Below, in pieces: positions 16,789-24,858 of a DNA stretch of 64,000 nt (its first letter is position 1; every line of letters starts with the position of its first letter). The notes beneath the pieces were generated by a model. That model made no database searches, was not told where the DNA came from, and worked only from the letters and a program-made list of their open reading frames with translations. Source of the stretch: CBDCVY01 sp965223245 (GTDB lineage: Bacteria; Nitrospinota; Nitrospinia; Nitrospinales; Nitrospinaceae); contig CBDCVY010000013.1 of the NCBI GenBank assembly GCA_965223245.1, positions 2,232,001 to 2,296,000 of the forward strand. Direction: 5' to 3'. The translations under genes and the position numbers were made by a program.

Positions 16789-17035
16789 CGTTTTCTTGTT
16801 ATTTTAGATGTACGCGAATCGATTAAGATACTTTATAGTTTTAAACAAATAGTTTAAATTTATTAAACTAAAGATAGTCGTCCGGCCCTTTGTTTTTTTA
16901 AACAGAATTGCTTTTAAAATAGAATACTTGGGAAAGATTAAAAGGACTTCCCCTCCCGCCTGGCAAACGGTTTTATTTTTTCAAAATGGAAATTTTGGAA
17001 TCAAAAGGGGAAAAGGATCAAAAGGACGGCGTAAA
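16789..17035. other. Intergenic, AT-rich, promoter region of the repeat-protein gene
   Basis: No gene recognised. The part nearest 16789 is about 85 percent identical to the corresponding region upstream of the paralogue (17418-17500), including TCGATTAAGATA and TTTTATAGTTTTAAA blocks. The promoter is therefore probably within the duplicated segment. Confidence 0.45.
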
Positions 17036-17067
17036 AAAAGGGTTACAGCCAAAACTGTAACCCTTTT
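17036..17067 (-). terminator. Rho-independent terminator of the short paralogue
   Basis: AAAAGGGTTACA (17036-17047) pairs with TGTAACCCTTTT (17056-17067). On the minus strand the stem is followed by T residues. Its stem core matches the terminator at 15919-15952, showing that the terminator was duplicated with the gene. Confidence 0.8.
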
Positions 17068-17086
17068 AAAAATGTTTTATTTATTA

Positions 17087-17338
17087 TCAATCCCATTCCG
17101 TTCCGTCATCTTCGACTTCTTCATCGGGACTTGGGAAAATGAAAGCAGTATTGTAGGCGAATTGGTTCCACATACCATGTTCGGATCCGTCGTCTTCAAA
17201 TCGGTCGCCGGTAGGTTGCACGATGGGAGGATCGCTGTTGATATTTAAATTGGTGGTGGGAGCGGCAAATCCAACCCCGGAAAATATTAACAAAACGGCT
17301 ACAAAACTGATTTGGATAAATCGAGTCGCTGCATTCAT
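17087..17338 (-). CDS. Short exported paralogue with one GSE-GMWN unit
   Basis: 83 residues from ATG 17338 (GGAGGTGC just upstream). The signal peptide and linker are nearly identical to the neighbour at 16002-16709 (the PTGDRFEDDGSEHGMWNQFA stretch is identical). Then comes a single repeat core, a unique NTAFIFPSPDEEV segment and a degenerate second core (EDDGTEWD) at the C-terminus. It appears to be either a founder copy before repeat expansion or a collapsed copy. Leader and terminator are shared with the paralogue, so the two are probably co-regulated. Confidence 0.75.
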   Translation of the reverse strand: MNAATRFIQISFVAVLLIFSGVGFAAPTTNLNINSDPPIVQPTGDRFEDDGSEHGMWNQFAYNTAFIFPSPDEEVEDDGTEWD

Positions 17339-17359
17339 GATGCACCTCCTTGATGGGCG

Positions 17360-17417
17360 TTCCATCCTGAGCAGTGGATGGAATTTTATTTGTTTGGGTG
17401 GATAATCGGTATTACCC
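17360..17417 (-). promoter_or_regulatory. Conserved leader hairpin and inverted repeat, copy 2
   Basis: TTCCATCC/GGATGGAA at 17360-17367 and 17376-17383, and GGATAAT/ATTACCC at 17400-17406 and 17411-17417 (one mismatch). Spacing is the same as in the copy at 16731-16788. Confidence 0.5.
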
Positions 17418-17519
17418 CGTTTTCTTGTTATTGTAGAAGCAGCAGAATCGATTAAGATATTTTATAGTTTTAAATAAATTGCTTAATTATTTTAAACCGC
17501 AAATCAGCCCATAAATTCG

Positions 17520-17534
17520 CCGGGCCCCGCCCGG
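17520..17534. repeat. Short palindromic hairpin element (CCC loop)
   Basis: CCGGGC, loop CCC, GCCCGG, followed by TGGGAACA. Same layout as the elements at 19849, 26050 and 60937 but with a different stem sequence. Confidence 0.55.
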
Positions 17535-17599
17535 TGGGAACAGGCTAGCTCCTGAAGCAGTCAAGTAAATATTGCCTTTAGAAAAAAAGCAAAAAAGGA

Positions 17600-17738
17600 A
17601 AGTCGATGATCGCCCTCTTTCCAATCTGGCGATTGGAGGCAACAGAGATTTCCGCGAGGTTTCTGACGATATGTTATCTTCAGAAACTCATCGAAAATAA
17701 ATTCTGGGTGCAGCGTCACGCTGCGGGCCAGGGTGATT
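17600..17738. repeat. 140-bp direct repeat left of nrfHA
   Basis: Nearly identical to 20031-20170 over about 140 bases. It contains a CCAATCTGGCGATTGG palindrome (17620-17635) and a GCAGCG-TCA-CGCTGC hairpin (17710-17724). The two copies enclose the nrfHA genes as direct repeats. Confidence 0.8.
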
Positions 17739-18013
17739 CACATTCAGGGGTTTTGCGGCGCAACCGCCGCGGGCAGCATTCATTCTCGATGAGTTTCTGT
17801 ACAAGCCAAACGCTCGGAAACTTTACCTAAGTTGAGTTGGTTCTATACAGAAAAGCTCACCCAAAAAAAATTCATTCCTCACATATCCCTGACCCATGAA
17901 ATAGACTATAATGATAAACGAGTTATTGGTGATTCCAACCATGCGGACGTTCAGTTCTGGAACCGTTCCTATTGACACCTCTATTTTGAAACAGTTTGTG
18001 GAGCGAGCGGTTC
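17739..18013. repeat. Hairpin element and upstream region of nrfHA
   Basis: GCGGCG-CAAC-CGCCGC at 17755-17770 is followed by the constant tail (GGGCAGCATTCATTCTCGAT). From about 17840 the sequence is unique and AT-rich. A TATAAT at 17907-17912, about 100 bases before nrfH, is a possible -10 box with no clear -35 partner. Confidence 0.5.
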
Positions 18014-18469
18014 ATGTTTCAAAAAAAGTTTTCCATACTTCTTATAGTCATTTTCTTTCTTGCCGGCGGCGTTTTGGGATTGGGCGTGTTTACTTTTATC
18101 TATGGACAGGGGTTTTCGTATTTGGTGGACGACCCCAAAGCCTGCGCCAACTGCCACATCATGCAGTCGGTGTATGATCGATGGAACCACGGCACCCATA
18201 AAGCGGTGGCCACCTGCAACGACTGCCATACGCCGTCGTTCTTCGCCGGAAAGTATATTATCAAAGCGATCAACGGATGGAACCACAGCGTGGCCTTCAC
18301 TTCAGGGAACTTCTCGGAGCCTCTGAAAATCACCTGGCTCAATGAACAGGTCACACAAATGCAATGCATTAAATGCCATGCGTCCTTTGTGTCCTCGGTC
18401 ATGCAGTACCACGGAGAAGAAGAAATGGATTGCATGGCGTGCCATACCGGCGTGGGCCATGCCCGTTGA
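18014..18469 (+). CDS. nrfH: Tetrahaem cytochrome c, NrfH-type quinol dehydrogenase
   Basis: NrfH takes electrons from menaquinol and passes them to NrfA. The 151-residue protein has one N-terminal membrane helix (about 7-30) and four CXXCH haem sites: Cys44-Cys47-His48, Cys68-Cys71-His72, Cys118-Cys121-His122 and Cys140-Cys143-His144. The first site reads CANCHIM, with the nearby Met that serves as unusual haem ligand in NrfH. ATG 18014 is chosen with GGAG at 18000-18003; an in-frame TTG at 17996 is possible. The nrfA gene begins 28 bases after the stop. This is the NrfHA layout of delta/epsilon-type and related bacteria rather than the NrfABCD layout of enterics. Confidence 0.95.
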   Translation: MFQKKFSILLIVIFFLAGGVLGLGVFTFIYGQGFSYLVDDPKACANCHIMQSVYDRWNHGTHKAVATCNDCHTPSFFAGKYIIKAINGWNHSVAFTSGNFSEPLKITWLNEQVTQMQCIKCHASFVSSVMQYHGEEEMDCMACHTGVGHAR

Positions 18470-18497
18470 AACAGACACTTTTAAAAGGAGAGCCTCA

Positions 18498-19802
18498 ATG
18501 AAGAATGATTTTGGAAAAATTTCATTCGGATTTTTAATTGCCTTGGGTTTCGCGTTTGTCCTGGGGGTAGGATTGATGTGGGGCATCGGATCCCTGCTGA
18601 TCAATATTCAGGATAAAAAAGCAGAAGCCAAGTATCCTTTTCAAAAAGTGATTGAAATCGGCAAAGATGAACTGGACCCGGCGGTATGGGGCAAAAACTT
18701 TCCGCATCAGTACGACACTTTTATTAAAACAGAAGACGCTTCGGTGGGAACGCCCTACGGCGGTTCGGTGCCGTATAGCAAGTTGGAGAAAAATCCGGCA
18801 CTGGTGCGGTTGTGGGCGGGCTATGCGTTCAGCAAGGATCACAACGAAGACCAGGGGCACCACTATGCTTTAATCGATCAGAAAAAAACTCAACGGGTAA
18901 AACTCGTCAGCCAGCCCGGTGCCTGTGCTAACTGCCACGCCGCGGAAACACCGCAACTGATAGAGTCAATGGGATGGGAAGCCTTCAACCGCACTCCCTT
19001 TAATGAATTGCAGGATAAACTGCATCGCGGAACCTCCTGCGCCGATTGTCATGATCCCGCCACAATGGCTCTGCGCATTACACGGCCCGCGTTTAAAATC
19101 GCCATGGAAAAACGAGGCATCGACGTTTCCAAAGCCAGCCGGCAGGAAATGCGCAGTTACGTCTGCGGTCAATGTCATGTCGAATACTATTTCGCCGGAA
19201 AGGATAAACTGTTGACCTTCCCCTGGGACAACGGGCTGAGCGTCGAAAACATTGAGGCCTACTACGACGCGATTCAATTTAAAGACTGGGAACATAAGGA
19301 AACCAAAACGCCCATGATCAAAATCCAACACCCCGAGTTTGAACTTTGGAGTTCGGGACTGCATGCGAAATCCGGAGTGACCTGCTCGGATTGTCATATG
19401 CCTTACATTCGCAAAGGCGCCATTAAAATCTCCGACCACTGGTTGCGAAGTCCGCTCACCAATCTCAACAAAGCCTGCCAAACCTGCCACAAAGCCGACG
19501 AACAACATTTGCGCGATCGCGTCATTCGCATACAAGGAAAAACGGCCGAACTGTTGACCACGGCGGAAGAAGCCATACTCGAAGCGATGGATGCCATTAA
19601 CGATGCACAAAAGAAAGGCGTTTCCGACGAGAAACTGGCCGAAGCCCGAAAACTGCATCGACGAAGCGAGATCCGCTGGGATTTCATTTCGTCCGAAAAC
19701 AGTACCGGGTTCCACAGTCCGCAGGAATCGGCCCGCGTTCTGGCCAACGCCATCAACTACGCCCGCCAATCCCAAATCACCGCCCTCAAAACCATGAACT
19801 AA
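18498..19802 (+). CDS. nrfA: Ammonia-forming cytochrome c nitrite reductase NrfA
   Basis: Pentahaem enzyme reducing nitrite to ammonium with six electrons. ATG 18498 follows AAGGAG (18485-18490). The product has 434 residues with a signal or anchor helix at 8-35. Haem sites are Cys143-Cys146-His147, Cys181-Cys184-His185, Cys223-Cys226-His227, Cys296-Cys299-His300 and Cys327-Cys330-His331. The first, which corresponds to the catalytic haem, is CXXCH instead of the common CXXCK. Active-site and calcium-site residues are present: VEYYF after haem 3 (Glu229/Tyr230/Tyr231) and K-I-QHPE (Lys275, Gln277, His278). It forms an operon with nrfH. The enzyme supports respiratory ammonification and nitrite or NO detoxification. 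Confidence 0.96.
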   Translation: MKNDFGKISFGFLIALGFAFVLGVGLMWGIGSLLINIQDKKAEAKYPFQKVIEIGKDELDPAVWGKNFPHQYDTFIKTEDASVGTPYGGSVPYSKLEKNPALVRLWAGYAFSKDHNEDQGHHYALIDQKKTQRVKLVSQPGACANCHAAETPQLIESMGWEAFNRTPFNELQDKLHRGTSCADCHDPATMALRITRPAFKIAMEKRGIDVSKASRQEMRSYVCGQCHVEYYFAGKDKLLTFPWDNGLSVENIEAYYDAIQFKDWEHKETKTPMIKIQHPEFELWSSGLHAKSGVTCSDCHMPYIRKGAIKISDHWLRSPLTNLNKACQTCHKADEQHLRDRVIRIQGKTAELLTTAEEAILEAMDAINDAQKKGVSDEKLAEARKLHRRSEIRWDFISSENSTGFHSPQESARVLANAINYARQSQITALKTMN

Positions 19803-20030
19803 AACTCTTTCAGAAAAATGCTGAAAGGGAAATTGATGCACTCCTCTTCCAGTCCCCGACTGGAGGGAACATTGAATCTTCGATGTGTTGGCTTGCAAAC
19901 TGAATACTCAGAACCTTTTCCCAGCCTGACGCTGGACCCAGAAGGCATATTCTAAGAACTTCATCACCAACAAAATCGTCAGAACCTTTTCTAAAATAAA
20001 TTTTGCCTTCAGAAGTAAATTAAAAAACGG
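19803..20030. repeat. Intergenic with hairpin elements after nrfA
   Basis: CTTTCAG/CTGAAAG at 19807-19827 is a weak hairpin five bases after the nrfA stop. CCAGTC-CCC-GACTGG at 19849-19863 is followed by AGGGAACATT, and a CCAGC/CGCTGG hairpin lies near 19920. No gene is seen. Confidence 0.5.
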
Positions 20031-20170
20031 AAGTCGATGATCGCCCTCTTTCCCAATCTGGCGATTGGAGGCAACAGAGATTTCCGCGAGGTTTCTGACG
20101 ATTTGTTATCTTCAGAAACTCATCGAAAATAAATTCTGGGTGCAGCGTCACGCTGCGGGACGGGGTGATT
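20031..20170. repeat. 140-bp direct repeat right of nrfHA
   Basis: Second copy of the repeat at 17600-17738 in the same orientation, including the GCAGCG-TCA-CGCTGC hairpin. It diverges immediately after GGGTGATT in both copies. Confidence 0.8.
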
Positions 20171-20775
20171 GACCACTCGCCGTGGCAGGCTAGCGCCTGA
20201 GGCAGTATTGATTTTCGATGAGTAGTCGTGAACGCCGAATGCTCAGATGCATTTCAAAAGTAAAGTTTGCCTTTAGAAAAAATTAAAGAACGAAGGCGGA
20301 TGTGCTCCCTCTTTTTAAAGAGGACTGGGGTGATTGACCGCCTGGGGTTTTAAATATAGCAAGAATATTTTCAAAACAATTCCCTGTTGCAATTTTTTTT
20401 TCCAATAAGAAACAAATCCCTACAATTCTATTCCTTCCCCAGTTCACAACAAACCCTTTTCCCTAATACAAATCACCCTTTAAAAAGTAAGAGAATGTTT
20501 TCTCTTTCAACCTTCCACCACCAACCTTTTTAAGTTAATCCTAACCAAAATAAGTTAATTTTGAGACGAAATTACTAGAAATATTTGAATTAGCTCAAAG
20601 TTTCCTTGATTCCATATACAGAATATTTTAGGGTTGGGAAATTCTAGTCAACCATATTTGGAACCATTTTTTTTATAAATTTCAAACTAATTTTACCTCT
20701 ATTCAAAATTTTTTATTTTCTCAAATAATACACCTTTATATTTTTACTTTAGTCATCAAAAAACATAAAAACCAA
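20171..20775. repeat. Repeat debris followed by AT-rich leader
   Basis: CAGGC-TAGC-GCCTG at 20186-20199 is followed by the constant tail. A CCCTCTTT/AAAGAGG unit with GGGGTGATT lies at 20300-20350. From about 20380 the sequence becomes strongly AT-rich up to the next gene. No open frame is convincing; the change in composition marks the edge of an acquired segment. Confidence 0.5.
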
Positions 20776-22419
20776 ATGAGTAAAAAAAAAGAAACGTTTA
20801 GATTCCAAAAAAATGACCAAATCGGTGCCGTGAGCGCGGAAGATGATGAATTTTTAAAAGATTGTTTTGTGGACACCGGGGATTTAAAATACTTGACTGA
20901 TTTAAAGGATCACCGTCACATAATAATTGGCCGTACAGGGACTGGAAAATCAGCATTAATTATGAGACTTTTGGTTACCAAAAGTGACCGTGTTATCAAA
21001 ATATCACCTGAAACCCTCGCATTAACCTATATATCAAACTCAACAATCCTTAAATTCTTTACTGACCTAGGGGTTAATTTAGACCCATTTTTCAAATTAT
21101 TATGGCGCCATGTATTCACAGTAGAAATTTTAAATCATTACTTTTCAAAAGAAGAAAAGAAAAAAGAATCATTCATTGACCAACTAAAAATGAAATTTTG
21201 TGGAAGTTCTCTCAAAGAAAAAGAAATTCAAAGTGCAATAAAATATCTTGAAGAATGGGGAAAAGAATTTTGGCAAGAAACTGAATTTCGCGTAAAAGAA
21301 ATTACTGAAAAATTCGAAAATGATTTAAAAGCAGAGTTATCTGGAAAAGTTGACTTAGAAGCCATAGCAGCTAATACTGGATTTTTTTTAAAGGAGAAGT
21401 TAAACGAAGAACTAAGAACCGAATTACTTACACGTGGTCAAGATATTGTTTCACGTGTTCAGGTGAAAGATTTGTCAAAGATAATTGAATTATTAGATTC
21501 AGTTTTAGAAGATCCGCAGCAACCTTACTATCTTATTATAGATAACCTTGATGAAAATTGGGTTGAAGACCGAATTAGATATAAATTAATAATGGCTCTA
21601 ATACTTAACCTTCGAGAGTTTAATAAAATCAGACATGTAAAATTAGTCATTGCATTAAGAAGAGATCTTATAGAAAGAGTTTTTCGTTTAACAAGGGACT
21701 CCGGTTTTCAAGAGGAAAAATATCAGTCCCTATATTTACATTTATCATGGAACAAAAACCAAATACTGGAAATATTAAATCGTCGAATAAATCAATTAGT
21801 AAAAAGAAGCTACACTAGTAAAGATGTAGGCTACCAAGATTTACTCCCCAGGAGAATTAATAAAATAAAAATTGAAGATTATATTTTTCAAATTGCTCCA
21901 AGGCCAAGGGATGTAATAACTTTCTTTAATAATTGTATTTTAGTAGCAGAGGGAAAATGTAATATCACCTTGGACAATTTTAGAAAAGCAGAAGGAGTAT
22001 ATTCTCGATCAAGACTAAGAGCTTTAGGTGACGAATGGAGCAGTAACTACCCTTCTCTTTTAGATTTCTCTCAAATTCTTCAAAACCATCCGAGTTCCTT
22101 TAAAGTAGACACTATAAAAGATAGTGACATTGAAGATTTGTGCCTTAAAGTTGCCATTGAGAACCCTAATGGTTTAGGCCCTTTACAGCAGAGCGCTTTT
22201 CAAGTGACTGAATGCATTTTAGAGGCTAAAAATTTTAAGCTTACATTAATTTATATTTTTTATCTCGTTGGATTAATTGGAATCAAATTAAATCCACACG
22301 AATCTAAATGGCAATTTGGAGATATGGGAAGAGGAATTTCTTCAGGAGAAGTTACACCTCAAACAAGTATTTTCATTAATTTTCCTTATCAGAGGGCATT
22401 AGGAATTAAAATTTCATAG
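20776..22419 (+). CDS. P-loop ATPase, Sll1717-type
   Basis: 547 residues in strongly AT-rich DNA. The N-terminus (FVDTGDLKYLTDL) followed by Walker A GRTGTGKSAL (about 52-61) fits the Sll1717 family of standalone P-loop ATPases as I know it. A long charged coiled-coil insert (about 115-215) precedes Walker B YYLIIDNLDENW (about 252-263), whose acidic Asp/Glu pattern is AAA/STAND-like. An Arg-rich sensor region (KLVIALRRDLIERVF) follows. The C-terminal 150 residues are helical without recognised domain. There is no signal or membrane segment. Members are often found in mobile or defence-rich regions with unknown role. No clear Shine-Dalgarno precedes the ATG, and no partner gene lies downstream: only a sigma-factor remnant overlaps its stop. 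Confidence 0.8.
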   Translation: MSKKKETFRFQKNDQIGAVSAEDDEFLKDCFVDTGDLKYLTDLKDHRHIIIGRTGTGKSALIMRLLVTKSDRVIKISPETLALTYISNSTILKFFTDLGVNLDPFFKLLWRHVFTVEILNHYFSKEEKKKESFIDQLKMKFCGSSLKEKEIQSAIKYLEEWGKEFWQETEFRVKEITEKFENDLKAELSGKVDLEAIAANTGFFLKEKLNEELRTELLTRGQDIVSRVQVKDLSKIIELLDSVLEDPQQPYYLIIDNLDENWVEDRIRYKLIMALILNLREFNKIRHVKLVIALRRDLIERVFRLTRDSGFQEEKYQSLYLHLSWNKNQILEILNRRINQLVKRSYTSKDVGYQDLLPRRINKIKIEDYIFQIAPRPRDVITFFNNCILVAEGKCNITLDNFRKAEGVYSRSRLRALGDEWSSNYPSLLDFSQILQNHPSSFKVDTIKDSDIEDLCLKVAIENPNGLGPLQQSAFQVTECILEAKNFKLTLIYIFYLVGLIGIKLNPHESKWQFGDMGRGISSGEVTPQTSIFINFPYQRALGIKIS

Positions 22420-22620
22420 AAAGGTTTGGTCGGAGTGGCATTCCATGCATTTTCGTAATTGATTGCGGGCGCGGTGGAGGATCACCCACAGGTGACTCGA
22501 ATTGATGTTCAGGGTTTCGCAGATATCTTCTGTAGACATGCCCTCCACTTCTTTCAACACAAACACCCTGCGATACTTTTCCGGCAGCCGCGCCAGACAA
22601 CTCGCCAGCGTTTCCTGCAG
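22414..22620 (-). pseudogene. 3' fragment of an ECF/sigma-70-family sigma factor gene
   Basis: The minus-strand frame reads LASCLARLPEKYRRVFVLKE, VEGMSTEDICETLNINSSHL and VILHRARNQLRKCMECH to a TGA at 22414-22416. That is sigma region 4 (Sigma70_r4) with its recognition helix, including the C-terminal Cys-X2-Cys-His. Regions 1-2 are absent: homology stops at 22620, where a hairpin repeat begins. The stop codon overlaps the end of the convergent ATPase gene by six bases. Confidence 0.8.
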
Positions 22621-23114
22621 TTACGAATTCTCCCAACCTGGCGGTTGGATGCAGGATTCATTTTCGATGAGTTGATTAGATTTCGGAAGGCTCAGCAATT
22701 CTTCAAGTGTTTTATTTTTTTGAATAAGGTAAATCACCCTATCCCGCAGGCCAACGCCTACCGGTACAATTCATTCTCGATAGTTTTTTGAGAGTGCGCT
22801 ATTGGTTACTAACTTTTGAATATCCCTACTGCCTCCTATCGTTAGATTGGAAAAGAGGGGGCACACCGATCTCTCCTCAAACTTCTTCTTTTAAAGACAG
22901 ACTCAGCTTTGGAAAAAGTTCTGTGGATTCAGCATTCACACTCACTCATTGAGAATTAAAGTTGGCTCTGACGGCTAGTTAGTCATCGGAAATCAATGCT
23001 CCCTCGCAAGAGAGTAAATAATTGCCATTTAAATAGGGGATGCTATGTCTTAAACTTGAAGTAAGGTGGTGGGTACTAAGACAAGAGGTGACTTCAAAAA
23101 TTTTAGAGAAACTT
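22621..23114. repeat. Repeat-rich intergenic region
   Basis: Holds CCAACC-TGGC-GGTTGG (22633-22648) with the constant tail (GGATTCATTTTCGATGAG), an AGGC-CAAC-GCCT hairpin near 22749-22760 with ACAATTCATTCTCGAT, a degenerate TCGTTAGATTGG element near 22840, and a TGACGGCTAGTTAGTCA palindrome near 22969. No gene is supported; a few short open frames are made of repeat. Confidence 0.6.
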
Positions 23115-24500
23115 ATGAAACATTTTTATCTTCTTGTAATTTTATTCGTATGTATTTCAGGGACGAGCGTCTGGGCGTGCTCTTGTGTGGCGCCTTCCAC
23201 TCCCGAAAAAGCTTTTGAAATGGCTAAAGCTGTTTTCACCACTCATGCTCCGGAATTAATCAAGAACAAACACGGTTATTTAGAAAAAGTCATTCTTCAC
23301 CCTGATAAATTCTGGAAAGGCAACGCGGACCTCAAGTCCATTGAAGTGAATCCGCGGACGATGTGCAATTACGCTAACTTTGTAAAAAATAAAAAATATC
23401 TTATATATGCGCATTCACATTGGGATAAGAGCAAGCCCGATGACTATAGCGTTTCCATGTGCAGCAGAACCAAACCTCTGGATGAAGCGGAGATCGAAGT
23501 ACGCTATCTCAATGCGTTGGTGGCTAATCAGAGCACGCAGGTTATCGATCAGTCCCTCCCTGATATTCTTGCCAACGATAAAGAAAAAAATAATGTTCGC
23601 GTAGAAGCGGCGCGCCTTCTGGGTTGGATGATCCGTAGAAATTCTGAAGACCCGCCTGAAAAAACGATGGCCGCTTTTATTAAAGCTTCCCAAAGTAACA
23701 ATACAAAATTAAAACTGACGCTTGCCGGCGAACTTTCCAATCCTAAACTTCGGGGCAGGTCGAATGTTAAAGAAGCTTTACTCCGGCTCCTTCATGACGA
23801 AGATCCAACGATTCGTAATATTTCTGCCGGCGGACTCGCCAACGTTGCGAAACGCAACTCCCCGGATGTGTTTAATGCGCTGCATCAGGAATTTAACAAA
23901 GCCAACAGCAAACCATGGCAAGACAAAAAGCTCCGCGAATCCACCCTTGCTGTTTTAGGAGTTTCCATCTCTAAAGTCGCAACCACCGCGAAAGAGAAAA
24001 CCGAAGCCGTTAAAATCTTGCATCACTTAATTGATGAAATGAATAATCCTCACAATAAAGTCACAGTGATTCAACATTTGGGGTTTCAAAGAAAACTCGC
24101 CAAACGGTCAGGCGCTAAACTGCTTGCAGTGCTTAAAACCGCAGACAGTCCTTACGTTCAACAATATACCCTTTCCGCTTTGGGAGACATCCAAGCCACC
24201 GAAGCCCTGGACGATATCAAGCCTTATGTAAAAGATGAAAAGTGTTACGTGGTGAAACACACGGTTGAAGCGGTGCATAAAATTGATCCTGAAAATTTTC
24301 CGGAGTTTTTTAAAACACAAGCCATGCCCGAAATGAAAAAACGGTTTGAACGTTGTCGGCACGAGTTCACCTGGGCATTACAAAGCATAGGCCCCGCCGC
24401 AAAAGAGATGAAACCGTTTCTGGTTAAGCAATACCAGACAATAGAAGATGGACATTGGTTGAAGGGCCAGTTAAAAAATGTAATAGACGCGCTTCAGTAA
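23115..24500 (+). CDS. Exported protein: NTR/TIMP-like domain plus HEAT-like repeats
   Basis: 461 residues from ATG 23115 (an in-frame start at 23040 would precede the signal peptide by 25 polar residues). The signal ends near Ala21. The mature N-terminus is Cys-Ser-Cys (ACSCVAP), followed by KAFEMAKAVFTTHA, a KFWKG motif and a distal Cys pair (TMCNY, SMCSR). This is the layout of bacterial NTR/TIMP-like domains, in which the N-terminal CXC cysteines pair with later ones. From about residue 150 to the end, at least six HEAT-like helical repeats occur (AARLLGWMI, SAGGLANVA, TLSALGDIQATEAL, and so on). A periplasmic binding scaffold is likely; the partner is unknown. Confidence 0.75.
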   Translation: MKHFYLLVILFVCISGTSVWACSCVAPSTPEKAFEMAKAVFTTHAPELIKNKHGYLEKVILHPDKFWKGNADLKSIEVNPRTMCNYANFVKNKKYLIYAHSHWDKSKPDDYSVSMCSRTKPLDEAEIEVRYLNALVANQSTQVIDQSLPDILANDKEKNNVRVEAARLLGWMIRRNSEDPPEKTMAAFIKASQSNNTKLKLTLAGELSNPKLRGRSNVKEALLRLLHDEDPTIRNISAGGLANVAKRNSPDVFNALHQEFNKANSKPWQDKKLRESTLAVLGVSISKVATTAKEKTEAVKILHHLIDEMNNPHNKVTVIQHLGFQRKLAKRSGAKLLAVLKTADSPYVQQYTLSALGDIQATEALDDIKPYVKDEKCYVVKHTVEAVHKIDPENFPEFFKTQAMPEMKKRFERCRHEFTWALQSIGPAAKEMKPFLVKQYQTIEDGHWLKGQLKNVIDALQ

Positions 24501-24858
24501 GGTCAAAGGCAACTTTCGAATGTACTTTTTGCTTCCTATCTCAAGATCAGCAGCGTGACGCCGGACTCAGAATAAAGCTTTAATAGGTGACTGAATTCGG
24601 CGAACCCTCAAAAATTGTTATGAAATTAAGCTTACCTTCAGAAACCGATTCGAAATCGGAATTCGGTGGCTCCCTAATCTCCAAATCATAGATTGGAGCG
24701 AAGGATTATACCCCTTCCCTATTTGATTTTTTCTAATAAACAAACTTCAGCTTTTGTGTACAATACAGTTTCATCCAAAGGAGATGGTATTCCATCATTG
24801 AGGGTCGGTTTAAATTTAATCCGAATTCTTATTTCAAACTCTTATTCAAGGTACACTC
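24501..24858. repeat. Intergenic with degenerate hairpin elements
   Basis: Contains a CAGCGTGACGCCGG hairpin near 24549 and an AATC/GATT palindrome near 24677-24697. The rest is unique AT-rich sequence forming the upstream region of the ankyrin gene. A 125-codon open frame from 24693 overlaps the ankyrin gene in another frame and is not called. Confidence 0.5.

Noticed and set aside
20776..22419. Restriction-modification or Avs assignment for the Sll1717-type ATPase
   Set aside because: No nuclease, methylase or effector domain is seen in the protein or next to it; the motif pattern supports only a generic P-loop ATPase.
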